DNA of 64,000 nt, taken from assembly GCA_964386865.1 (NCBI GenBank), contig CAYLUN010000015.1, positions 1 to 64,000 of the forward strand. Direction: 5' to 3'. Positions 7,659 to 15,841 of the stretch are shown piece after piece. Position 1 is the first letter of the stretch; every line of letters starts with the position of its first letter. Source of the stretch: CAYLUN01 sp964386865 (lineage in GTDB: Bacteria > Verrucomicrobiota > Kiritimatiellia > RFP12 > UBA1067). Under the pieces are notes generated by a model, which ran no database searches, was not told the origin of the DNA, and saw nothing but the letters and a program-made list of their open reading frames with translations. Position numbers and translations under genes: made by a program.

Positions 7659-8518
7659 TCAAGACGATACCGGAGGAGGTCTGGGCTTTCGACTGCGAGT
7701 GGGTGCCGGATCTGCAGGCGGGCCGGCTGCTGTACCGGCTGCCCGACGAGCTGCCGGACGCGGAGGTGCTTCGCGTCATGTGGGAGCAGGGAGGAGCCAC
7801 GGTCGAGAACCCGACGCCCTTCCTTCGCACGCTGCTTTGCCGCGTGGTCTCGATCGCCGCGGTGATCCGCCGCGCGCCCAAGAACGGCGAGCCCCAGCTG
7901 TTCCTGCACACGCTGCCCGAGAGCCCCGACGACGCGTCGCAGGACGAGTCCTACATCCTGAAGCGGTTCTTGCGGGACGGGCTCGCCACGCGCAACCCGC
8001 AGCTGGTCGGCTTCAACTCCCGCAACGCGGACTTGCGCATCCTCACGCAGCGGGCCATCACGCGCGGGCTCTCCCTGAGGCACCTCTGCGACCGGCTGGA
8101 CGCCAAGCCGTGGGAGAGCCCGGACGTGGACCTGATGGAGCTGGTCAGCGGCTTCGGCAAGAACTACGCGGTCTCGCTGAACGAGATCGCCACGCTCTCC
8201 GGCATCCCCGGAAAACTGGACACGGCCGGCGAAGACGTCTGCGGCCTTTGGTTCAGCGGCCGCAGGCGCGAGATCGTGCAGTACAACAGCTTCGACGCCC
8301 TCACCACGTACCTCGTGTGGCTGAGGCTCGCCTTCTTCTCCGGGCGCCTGACGGAGGAGGAGCACCGCCTCGAGCAGGTGCGGGTGCGCCAGCTCATCGA
8401 GGAGCGCATCCGAAAGCCGGACGGCGCCTATCTCGCGCGCTACCTCGAAGCTTGGCACAGCCTCAAAGCGCGAACCGGCCAGCTCGACGACGGGGTCTTT
8501 GCCGCCCAAGCCGAGTAG
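7655..8518 (+). CDS. PolB-like DEDDy 3'-5' exonuclease
   Basis: This 287-residue protein resembles the predicted exonuclease family related to the proofreading domain of DNA polymerase B (COG3298 type). The DxE motif is FDCEW (Asp13, Glu15), the second Asp is in GFNSRNADLRIL and the last motif is YNSFDALTTY. The start at 7655 is chosen because its ATG overlaps the stop of the phosphoesterase gene (ATGA), implying translational coupling. An in-frame start at 7610 would lie entirely inside the upstream gene. It probably degrades or proofreads nucleic acid; the true substrate is unknown. Confidence 0.85.
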   Translation: MIKTIPEEVWAFDCEWVPDLQAGRLLYRLPDELPDAEVLRVMWEQGGATVENPTPFLRTLLCRVVSIAAVIRRAPKNGEPQLFLHTLPESPDDASQDESYILKRFLRDGLATRNPQLVGFNSRNADLRILTQRAITRGLSLRHLCDRLDAKPWESPDVDLMELVSGFGKNYAVSLNEIATLSGIPGKLDTAGEDVCGLWFSGRRREIVQYNSFDALTTYLVWLRLAFFSGRLTEEEHRLEQVRVRQLIEERIRKPDGAYLARYLEAWHSLKARTGQLDDGVFAAQAE

Positions 8519-8534
8519 TGCTGCTGGCCGCGCC

Positions 8535-9314
8535 TCAATGTACGCCGCGCTGGCTGTCCGCGTAGAACTGCACGAGCCGCTGGATCTCGGGAAGGCTTTC
8601 GACCTCGTACTTGATGCGCTCCAGAGCCTGGCTGCGATTCAGCCCCTCGCGGTAGAGCAGGCGGAAGGCCTCCTTCAGCGCCGAGCGCACCTCGACAGGG
8701 AAACCGCGGCGCTGCAAGCCGACGATGTTCGGGCCCGCCACACGCGTTTCGCCGGACACGCTCTCCGTCAGCATGTACGGAGGGCAGTCCTGGCGCACCT
8801 TGGCTGCGCCGCCGACCATCGCGTACGTGCCGATCCGGCAGAACTGGTGGATGCCCGCCATGCCGCCGATGATCGCGTGGTCTTCGATCGTCACCTCGCC
8901 GGCCAGCGTGGCGCTGTTCGACATGATCACGTCGTCGCCGACCTTGCAGCCGTGCGCCACGTGGCAGTAGGCCATGATGAGGCAGCCGGAGCCGACGCGC
9001 GTCACCTCGCCGGGCTTGGTGCCGAGGTGCACCGTCGAAAACTCGCGCAGGACGGTCTTGTCGCCGATCTCCACGAAGGTGACGTCCCCGGCTTTGTATT
9101 TGAGGTCCTGCGTCTTGGTGCCGATGCAGGCGAACGGGAAGACTTCGCACTGCTTGCCGATGGTGGTGTACCCCACCACGTGGGCGTGCGACTGAACCAC
9201 AGTCCCCTCGCCAATCTTCACGTCGGGGCCGATGATCGCGTACGGGCCCACCTCCACGTCTGCGGCGAGTTCCGCCTTCGCGTCCACAATTGCTGTCGGA
9301 TGAATCGTTGTCAT
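8535..9314 (-). CDS. lpxA: UDP-N-acetylglucosamine O-acyltransferase
   Basis: This enzyme transfers the first 3-hydroxyacyl chain to UDP-GlcNAc in lipid A synthesis, in the cytoplasm. The 259-residue protein has the left-handed beta-helix hexapeptide repeats throughout its first 190 residues and an alpha-helical C-terminal tail. The catalytic histidine is His121 in CHVAHG, matching His125 of E. coli LpxA, and GMAGIHQFCRIG and PYMLTESV are conserved. It follows an LptF/LptG-type gene by 35 bp on the same strand, forming an LPS assembly operon. It converges with the exonuclease gene. Confidence 0.97.
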   Translation of the reverse strand: MTTIHPTAIVDAKAELAADVEVGPYAIIGPDVKIGEGTVVQSHAHVVGYTTIGKQCEVFPFACIGTKTQDLKYKAGDVTFVEIGDKTVLREFSTVHLGTKPGEVTRVGSGCLIMAYCHVAHGCKVGDDVIMSNSATLAGEVTIEDHAIIGGMAGIHQFCRIGTYAMVGGAAKVRQDCPPYMLTESVSGETRVAGPNIVGLQRRGFPVEVRSALKEAFRLLYREGLNRSQALERIKYEVESLPEIQRLVQFYADSQRGVH

Positions 9315-9349
9315 TGCCTATTGTCCTTTCCTTACTCGTCGCACAGAGC

Positions 9350-10441
9350 CTACAGGTTCTTTGGTATCAGCACCGCCGCAAGCGCAAAACAGGCTGCCAC
9401 GGGGATCCAGATCACGGCATAGGGGTGCGCCCAGTCGTATTTGTCGAGCGAGTGAATGAGGATGACGCACAGGTAGTACGCCATCGCGACTGCCAAACTA
9501 ATGGCCATGCCGATCGTCGACTCTTTGCGATGCGAGCGGATGCCGAGCGGCACGCCGATCAGCAGGAAGCAGATGGAGGCGCACGCGTACACGAGCCGGA
9601 GCTGATACTCGGTCCGGTGGATGCTCAGCACCCGGCGCGTCGGGCCGCGCGGCCAGCCCTTCGGGTTGAGCCTGAGCATGCTGATGGTCTGGCGCAGCTC
9701 TACAAAGCGGAAGTCCTTTTCCTTCCTCACGACGCTCTTGCGCTGCATGGCGTCAGGTATCACGTGCTGGAATCGGTCGGCGACGGCCACGCCCGGGTGC
9801 CCCGCCTCGATCGGATCCACGCGCACCTTGTACAGATCCAGCACGATGTCCGCGCCGTTCGTGGCGACCAGCGCCTTCTCCGCCCGAATCTCGCGCGTGA
9901 CGTTCGTGTGCGTGTAGTCGAAGATCACCAAGTCGTTCAGCCAGTTTCCCGACTTCTTCTCGAAGAAGATTTTGACGTTCGGAAAGTCGTCGATCATGCG
10001 GCCGGGCTCGAGCAGGTCCAGCCCCACGTCCACGCTGACCATCGACCTTAGGTTGCGCCGCACCTCATGGCTGCGCGGCACGATCTCGTTGTTGACGTAG
10101 AAGCCCAGCAACGTGCAGAACAAAGCGAACAGGGCGGGCCACTTCATGACATGCACGAGGTTTACGCCGCAGGCCCGCATGGCGGCGATCTCGCTGTCGG
10201 CGGAGAGCCGGCTGAAGACCAGCAGGGCGCTGACCAAGATGGAGAGCGGCACCGTAAGCGTCAAGGTCTCGGGCATTCCCACCAGCAGGAAGAGGCCGAC
10301 CGCCTTCATCGGAAGGCCCTCGATCAGGAGCCGCGTAATGCGCACCAGCAGCCCGATCGTCATCACGAACGACAGCACCAGCCAGACCAGCGCAAAGGCG
10401 GCCAGGAATGACCGCAACACGTATCGCTCGATGATCTTCAT
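9350..10441 (-). CDS. LptF/LptG (YjgP/YjgQ) family LPS export permease
   Basis: This 363-residue inner-membrane protein has the family pattern. It opens with MKIIERYVLRSFL followed by a transmembrane helix and two more helices around residues 50-115 (SRLSADSEIAAMRACGV). A periplasmic beta-jellyroll domain spans about 130-265 and three C-terminal helices follow (about 275-360). LptF and LptG form the membrane half of the LptB2FG transporter, which extracts LPS for transfer to LptC. Whether this is F or G cannot be settled from sequence, and no second copy is in the window. It leads the lpxA operon. Confidence 0.9.
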   Translation of the reverse strand: MKIIERYVLRSFLAAFALVWLVLSFVMTIGLLVRITRLLIEGLPMKAVGLFLLVGMPETLTLTVPLSILVSALLVFSRLSADSEIAAMRACGVNLVHVMKWPALFALFCTLLGFYVNNEIVPRSHEVRRNLRSMVSVDVGLDLLEPGRMIDDFPNVKIFFEKKSGNWLNDLVIFDYTHTNVTREIRAEKALVATNGADIVLDLYKVRVDPIEAGHPGVAVADRFQHVIPDAMQRKSVVRKEKDFRFVELRQTISMLRLNPKGWPRGPTRRVLSIHRTEYQLRLVYACASICFLLIGVPLGIRSHRKESTIGMAISLAVAMAYYLCVILIHSLDKYDWAHPYAVIWIPVAACFALAAVLIPKNL

Positions 10442-10463
10442 CCCGGTTTCGTCCTATAACGAA

Positions 10464-10500
10464 GGGGCCGCAAAAGAAACCTCAGTTTCTTCGCGGCCCC
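10464..10500 (-). terminator. Hairpin downstream of the OmpA-family gene
   Basis: GGGGCCGC and GCGGCCCC arms enclose an inner AAGAAAC/GTTTCTT pair with loop CTCA. It lies 33 bp past the ompA-like stop, ahead of the lptF/G start. There is no T-run on the minus strand, so it may stabilise mRNA rather than terminate. Confidence 0.6.
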
Positions 10501-10532
10501 GTCAGCATGCCGTCAGCAGCGCCCGTCCGTCA

Positions 10533-11822
10533 TTACGGGTTCGCGTACTTGACCTTGTCGGCGTTCGTCCCCGCGCCGCGTATGTAGATCTCGACGCGCC
10601 TGTTCTCGGGGTTGCCGTTGACCAGGTCCGGCTGCACTTTCGGGCGGCTGAAGCCGTAGCCGACGGCCGTCGTGCGAGCCGCGCCGACGCCCTTGCCGAC
10701 CATGTACGATTGAACGGCCTGCGCGCGGCGCTCGGAGAGGTCCTGATTGTATTTCTCGCTCGAGCGGTTGCGGCGGTCGGCGTGGCCTTCGATCACGGCC
10801 GTCGCCTGCGGGTTGCGCGTCAGCACGCGAACCACGTGGTCGATCTCCAAGAAATACTCGGGCTTGATCACGGTCGTGTCGTAGTCAAACTGGATATAGA
10901 CCTCGAAGAGCATCAGGTCGTCGCTCGGATCCAGCGGGTTGGTATGGTCTTCGATCACCTCGTGCCCGTCGGCCACGCCGCCCTTGTCTGTGTCGCGGTC
11001 CAGCGGGTTCGTCTTATAGCTGAGGACTTCCTGGCCGTCCTTCAGCCCGTCGAAGTCGGTGTCGGGGTTCAGCGGGTTGGTCTTGTAGACCTTGACCTCG
11101 TCGCCGTCCGTCAGCTCGTCGCCGTCCGTGTCCTTGTTGAACGGATCCGTTCCCAGCTTGGCCTCTTCGTCGTCCGTCAGGCCATCGCCGTCCGAGTCCT
11201 TCGGGAGGCCGATCACCGCGCCGCCGCCAGAGCTGCCTCCCGCGCCGCCGAACCGGTACGCCACGCCCGCGTCCGCCGTGTAGATGAACTCGCACGTCGT
11301 GTCCAGCGCCATGAACGCACGGGCGTCCGCACGCAGCGACCAGCGGTCGCTCAAATGATACATCACGCCCGCGCCGACACGCGGCCCCGCGACGCTGTAC
11401 TCTCCGCCTTCGCAGAACACGCGGTCGTTCGCCCGGTAATAGCCCATGCCGGCCGTCAAGTACGGGTCAAGCCGCTCGAACCGGTTAAAGTGGTAAAGGC
11501 CGTCCAGAAACAGGCCGCGTACGCTCTGCTCGCCCTGGTTGAAGCCGCCCCCGCCGTCATCCTGATTGTCGCCGCCATTGCTTGTGATGTTGGGGGCCCA
11601 AGACAGCCCGGCCTCAGCCGACCAGTGCTCGGAGACGTCATAACCCAGCCGCAAGACCATGTTTAGGCCCTCATCGGTCGGCTGGCTGCCCTCAAAAAAC
11701 ATCATTCCCACGCCCGGGCTCACGTACCACCGGGGCGCATCAGCCAATTCGTTGGCACCCGCATGTGCCGAGACAAACAGAGACGCCGTAACGGCGGCCG
11801 TCAAAAAATCGAGTTTCTTCAT
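10533..11822 (-). CDS. OmpA-family outer-membrane protein with TSP3 repeats
   Basis: The start at 11822 is chosen because AAGGAG lies 6 bp upstream; an in-frame ATG at 11837 would overlap that site. The 429-residue product has a Sec signal peptide ending near AHAGA (residue 23). A membrane beta-barrel of about 170 residues follows, then calcium-binding thrombospondin type 3 repeats (DSDGDGLTDDEEA and three relatives, about 207-295) and a C-terminal OmpA peptidoglycan-binding domain (about 305-420) with IEGHADRRN and NRRVEIYI. It should link the outer membrane to peptidoglycan. It has its own promoter. Confidence 0.95.
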   Translation of the reverse strand: MKKLDFLTAAVTASLFVSAHAGANELADAPRWYVSPGVGMMFFEGSQPTDEGLNMVLRLGYDVSEHWSAEAGLSWAPNITSNGGDNQDDGGGGFNQGEQSVRGLFLDGLYHFNRFERLDPYLTAGMGYYRANDRVFCEGGEYSVAGPRVGAGVMYHLSDRWSLRADARAFMALDTTCEFIYTADAGVAYRFGGAGGSSGGGAVIGLPKDSDGDGLTDDEEAKLGTDPFNKDTDGDELTDGDEVKVYKTNPLNPDTDFDGLKDGQEVLSYKTNPLDRDTDKGGVADGHEVIEDHTNPLDPSDDLMLFEVYIQFDYDTTVIKPEYFLEIDHVVRVLTRNPQATAVIEGHADRRNRSSEKYNQDLSERRAQAVQSYMVGKGVGAARTTAVGYGFSRPKVQPDLVNGNPENRRVEIYIRGAGTNADKVKYANP

Positions 11823-11853
11823 TTTATGCTCCTTCATCCAATACGATTGAGAC

Positions 11854-11882
11854 AGTATAATTCATGGCGCCGTCCGGCGCAA
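11854..11882 (-). promoter_or_regulatory. Promoter of the OmpA-family gene
   Basis: On the minus strand TTGCGC (11882-11877) and TATACT (11859-11854) are exactly 17 bp apart, 32 bp before the chosen start codon. Confidence 0.65.
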
Positions 11883-11910
11883 TCCGATTCTCACTCAATT
11901 ACATCTTTTT

Positions 11911-11950
11911 AAGAAAACACGGTCCGCCACGTCCCCCGACGTGGCGGACC
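11911..11950 (-). terminator. Strong hairpin terminating the lnt operon
   Basis: A perfect 13-bp stem, GGTCCGCCACGTC (11921-11933) with GACGTGGCGGACC (11938-11950), has a 4-nt loop. On the minus strand it is followed by GTGTTTTCTT. It sits between the transglutaminase-like gene and the ompA promoter. Confidence 0.75.
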
Positions 11951-12141
11951 CGCGTACTAACGGACACAGGCCAAACGCCAATCCGCGTCGTCCTGTGCGC
12001 ACCCCGTATGTCCGGCCCTGGCGTTCTTAGCCGCAAAACCAAGTAAAAGGCCTCGCGGATAGTGTCTTCTCGGCCCGAAGGCCTAGATGACAGCTTGTTC
12101 ATCCGCAGAAGCCATGCCAACGGTTTCGGCGGGCGTTCTGC
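11951..12141. other. Spacer without a recognised gene
   Basis: With the promoter and hairpin to its left, this makes a 319-bp gap. Within it, short complementary segments (ACACAGG/CCTGTG near 11964-12000 and AACGCCA/TGGCGTT near 11974-12027) suggest a folded 3' UTR of the minus-strand operon. No ORF or known RNA family was recognised. Confidence 0.4.
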
Positions 12142-13851
12142 TCAGAGCTCCCAGGCGCGCTCCGACGGGAGCTTCCCCGACGGAAAGGCGCAGACACGTC
12201 TTGCCCCGTCCCACAGGGCGGCCTCCTGGCCGTCACACGTCAGGCGCAGCGGCCCCGCCCCCCGTCCGCGCAGGACGTTGGCGACCAGGAGCGCCTTTTC
12301 GAACCCGTCGCCGCGCCGGAAGTTCCACACCTCGTCCGGCTGCGCCAGCCGCGACTCGCCGTCGTAGATCGACTCGCCGGGCCACCCCGCCACCCGCGCG
12401 AGAACCTCCGCCTCGGTCAGCGCCGCCGCACCCGCCAGGCTGACCGGGTTGCGCTCCAGCGCCGCCCGCGCGAACGGCGCGTAGGGCGTGCGAGACAGAT
12501 CCCTCCACGCGTAGAAGGCCAGGTCGGCCGTCGGGTTGGCCCCTCTCAGCGACTCGACGTGCGCCACCACCTCCTCGCGCGTCATGTCCGCGGTCAGCGC
12601 GAACGCGGGCTCCGAGGCGTCGAAGGCCAGCCCCTCCGTGGAGGGCAGCCGAGGCTCGGTGTGGCAGAAGCGCACCAGCAGCGAGACGATCTCCGACGCG
12701 CTCATGCACCCGTCGCCGATCGTGACCTTGAGCGCAAGCAGGTCCTCCGGCTCGTCGAGGTCGATCGCGCGGCCGCGCACGAACTCCTCCACGTCGTTGA
12801 GCACGATCTTGCACAGGCTGCACGATGCCGAAAACGTCTCCGGCGGAATCGCGGCGATCAGCTTCTCGCGCGTCTCGTCGGTCACCTTATACGGGCTATC
12901 CTGCTCGAAGCTGAACGCCTGGTCCAGCGCCAGATAGCGGTCCACGCCGTTGACCGGCCAGCGCAACACGAAGCACTGCCGCACACGCGGGTTCTGGCGC
13001 AGGAAGTTCCCCAGCACCTCGGGCGTCAGCTGCGTCTTCAGGTAGCCTCGCAGCCGCTCGGAGAAGTGCGCGTAGGACTTGGCCGCGATCGTCGCGCGCC
13101 GGTAAAGGGTGTGCACCCACCCCGTGTGGTGCGCCACGAGCGTCACGCGCTCGTTCTCCAGCGCCCGCCGGGCCTGCCCCGAGATCTGCGTGCCGTTGAA
13201 CCACATCGCCTTGGTCACGAGCCGGCGGTTGTTGATCAGCACGCCGTCGTCCGTCTCCACGAAGTTCTGCGAGTGCAGCGGCGTCGCCATCAGAAACACC
13301 TTCTCGAGCGGGATGCCCGCGACCACGAACAGCGCCGCCGCATAGAGCGCCGCCAGCGACACGCACTCGCCCGCGCCCGTCGCAAAGCCCGGCCGGTGCC
13401 GAAAGGCGTCCATCGCCTCCACGGTCTCCGTCTTCCAGTACGGGATCGTGTCCGAACCGTACTTGTCCAAGCCGAAATGCGTCCGGATGTCGATGTCGAA
13501 GTAATACGTGTCGCCCTGATAGCCGAAAAGCGCGTTCGACTGCGCGATCACCTCCGGCGAGAGAAACTCGGAGAAGCGCGCCAACTCGCGCTTCTGGTCG
13601 GTCAGGCCCCACGTCTCCAGGTCGAGGTTGAACACGTAGTGGTCCATGATGTACTGCTTGAGCCGCTGCAGACGGCGGTAGGGCTTCTGCTTGCGGATGC
13701 CCTTGAACCACGGATCGTCCCGCCACTGCCAGAGCCGCGGCGACATGATGTTCGCCAGCACCAGGCTGTACATCAGCTCTGGAAAAATGAAAACCTCCAT
13801 GTCCGACAGCGTCACCGCCGACGAGCAGCGCTCCATCTCCCGCTTCGTCAT
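12142..13851 (-). CDS. Transglutaminase-like cysteine protein
   Basis: This is a 569-residue protein without signal peptide. Residues 160-205 look like a transglutaminase/papain-like core: GECVSLAALYAAAL with Cys163 at a helix start, His193 in TPLHSQNF and Asp201/202 in ETDDGVLINN. That order and spacing fit a Cys-His-Asp triad. The rest is not recognisable. The start has GGAGG 7 bp upstream, and the gene begins 26 bp after lnt on the same strand, so it is probably co-transcribed with it. A role in envelope processing is only an inference. It could also be a structural homologue without protease activity. Confidence 0.6.
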   Translation of the reverse strand: MTKREMERCSSAVTLSDMEVFIFPELMYSLVLANIMSPRLWQWRDDPWFKGIRKQKPYRRLQRLKQYIMDHYVFNLDLETWGLTDQKRELARFSEFLSPEVIAQSNALFGYQGDTYYFDIDIRTHFGLDKYGSDTIPYWKTETVEAMDAFRHRPGFATGAGECVSLAALYAAALFVVAGIPLEKVFLMATPLHSQNFVETDDGVLINNRRLVTKAMWFNGTQISGQARRALENERVTLVAHHTGWVHTLYRRATIAAKSYAHFSERLRGYLKTQLTPEVLGNFLRQNPRVRQCFVLRWPVNGVDRYLALDQAFSFEQDSPYKVTDETREKLIAAIPPETFSASCSLCKIVLNDVEEFVRGRAIDLDEPEDLLALKVTIGDGCMSASEIVSLLVRFCHTEPRLPSTEGLAFDASEPAFALTADMTREEVVAHVESLRGANPTADLAFYAWRDLSRTPYAPFARAALERNPVSLAGAAALTEAEVLARVAGWPGESIYDGESRLAQPDEVWNFRRGDGFEKALLVANVLRGRGAGPLRLTCDGQEAALWDGARRVCAFPSGKLPSERAWEL

Positions 13852-13877
13852 CGCACCCTCCGTTCGTAGTCCGCGCT

Positions 13878-15581
13878 TCAGCCCGCGCGGCTTCGCGCCC
13901 GCGAGCGCCGCATCCGCGCATCAGCCAACAGCCCGCCCAGCGCCAGCCCCGCGGCCAGCAGCGCCCCGGGGATCGCGAGCAGCCAATCCCCGCACCGCGT
14001 GTAGGGCGACGGCAGCGGCCGCTCCGGCACCGTCATCGGCGCCACGAGGAAACCCGTGAAATCCGCCACATCCCCGCCCGACTCCAGCCGCGTCACGCGC
14101 CCCACCGGGTCGACGACGCACGAGACGCCCGAGTTCGCCGCGCGCACCAGCGGCACGCCGTTCTCCACCGCCCTGAACACCGACTGATTCAGGTGCTGCA
14201 GCGGCTCGATCGAGCCGTTGAACCACGCGTCGTTGGTCATGAGCACCAGCAGCCTCGCCCCAGCCCGCACGGCGCTGCGGCTCAGCGCGGGAACCGTGTC
14301 CTCGAAGCAGATTAGCGGCCCCAGGCCCAGCTCCCGCCCCGGCCCCTTCGTGATCGTCAGCACGCAGGGCCCTCCTCCCGCCGTGCAGCTCACCCCGGTC
14401 GGCGCCAGGCGCTGCAGCAGCGGGATCGTCTTGTCCAGCGGGATGTACTCGCCGAACGGCACGAGGTGCTGCTTGCGGTAGCGCCCCATGGCCTCGCCGG
14501 CGGACGAGAAGAGCCACGCCGCGTTGTAGAAGCGCAGCCCGCGCGGCGCGGCCGGCCCCGGCTCCACCCGCTCGATCTCCAGCGCCCCGGTCAGCAGCGG
14601 CCCGCCCGCCGCGGCCGCGCCCTCGCGCACCACCCGCATCGTCTCGGCCTCGTGCGGAACCCAGCCGAGCACCGCCGTCTCCGGCCACACCGTCAGGTCG
14701 GGCCGCGCCGCGCCCGCCAGCCGCGTCTGATCCAGCAGCCGCCCGCGCAGCTCCGCGCGGGTGGCGTCGCTGTCGATCTCGAACACGCAGGGCGAATTCG
14801 GCTGCACCAGCGCCACGCGCCACGGCTCCGCATCCCGCTCGGCCCTGAGCCAGGCGTGAACGCGCATGGCCCCCCACGCCCAGCACGCCATCAGAACGGC
14901 GAAGGGCAGCAGCGACTCGGCCGACTGCAACACCCGCGCGCACCAGCGCTCCGGACGCACCGCAGGCAGTCCGGAGAAGCGCGCCACGAGCGGCGCCACC
15001 GTTCGCTCCGCGATCGACGTCACCGCGCCGTTGGACAGCACCACCAGCGCCGACACGGCGTACACGCCCCCGACCGAGGCGACCTGGATCAGCGAGGGCA
15101 CGCCCACCTGGCTCACCCCGAGGAAATTCCACGCGAAGCCCGAGAACAGCCATCCGCGCAGGTACTCGGTTCCGACCCACACCAGCGGGTCGATCGCCAG
15201 CACGGCCAGCAGCCGCCGCCACCCCGGGCCAGCTCCCGCCCAGCGCCAAACGCGGCCCGAAACGGACGCGAAAACGGCCAGAAACAGCGCGCACCAAGCG
15301 GCCAGGGCCACCTGCCCCAAGACCACGAGCGCCCACGGGCCGCCGTTCTTGATGATCGCCGGGAACCAGCTCAGGGTCAGCGTCCAGAAAACCAGTCCAG
15401 CCAGCCACGCCCAGCCGAACGCCGCACGCGGCGCGCAGCTCCGCACGACCAGCAGCAGCGGCACCAGCGCCAGCCACGCGCTGTCCGCCTGCGCCTGCGG
15501 CGGAAACGCCACCCACAGCAGCAGCCCGCTGGCCACCGCCGCCACCCCTCTCACCACCCTGATGCCCGTCTCTCGTGTCAC
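13878..15581 (-). CDS. lnt: Apolipoprotein N-acyltransferase
   Basis: Lnt adds the third acyl chain to the N-terminal cysteine of lipoproteins on the periplasmic face of the inner membrane. The 567-residue protein has about eight hydrophobic segments, six of them in residues 1-190. These are followed by the nitrilase domain with the catalytic triad Glu301 (WPETAVLG), Lys370 (RKQHLVPFGEY) and Cys425 (ICFEDT). A final transmembrane helix lies near the C terminus. The start is GTG with AGGAG 7 bp upstream. It heads a two-gene unit with the transglutaminase-like gene and is divergent from the GH106 gene. Confidence 0.96.
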   Translation of the reverse strand: MTRETGIRVVRGVAAVASGLLLWVAFPPQAQADSAWLALVPLLLVVRSCAPRAAFGWAWLAGLVFWTLTLSWFPAIIKNGGPWALVVLGQVALAAWCALFLAVFASVSGRVWRWAGAGPGWRRLLAVLAIDPLVWVGTEYLRGWLFSGFAWNFLGVSQVGVPSLIQVASVGGVYAVSALVVLSNGAVTSIAERTVAPLVARFSGLPAVRPERWCARVLQSAESLLPFAVLMACWAWGAMRVHAWLRAERDAEPWRVALVQPNSPCVFEIDSDATRAELRGRLLDQTRLAGAARPDLTVWPETAVLGWVPHEAETMRVVREGAAAAGGPLLTGALEIERVEPGPAAPRGLRFYNAAWLFSSAGEAMGRYRKQHLVPFGEYIPLDKTIPLLQRLAPTGVSCTAGGGPCVLTITKGPGRELGLGPLICFEDTVPALSRSAVRAGARLLVLMTNDAWFNGSIEPLQHLNQSVFRAVENGVPLVRAANSGVSCVVDPVGRVTRLESGGDVADFTGFLVAPMTVPERPLPSPYTRCGDWLLAIPGALLAAGLALGGLLADARMRRSRARSRAG

Positions 15582-15841
15582 CGTCGCTCCTCGCCCGTCC
15601 GTCCGTCGAACGTGTGTTTTATCGTGTCATACCCGCCGCCCTTTTGCAACCCGCATCTCACCGCTCGGAGACGCCCGCACCGGACAAACGTCCCGCTTTT
15701 TCGGCTCGCACAAACCGCGCGGCCGCGCTACAGTGTCTCCCAAATCTGGAGAGGCGCCGAGCTGCTGGCTTCCGTTTTCCGACGATCGGTCGTCAGCCTG
15801 TAGCCGACCGCCTTCTCCTCTCACCTGAGGGGGACTCGCCG

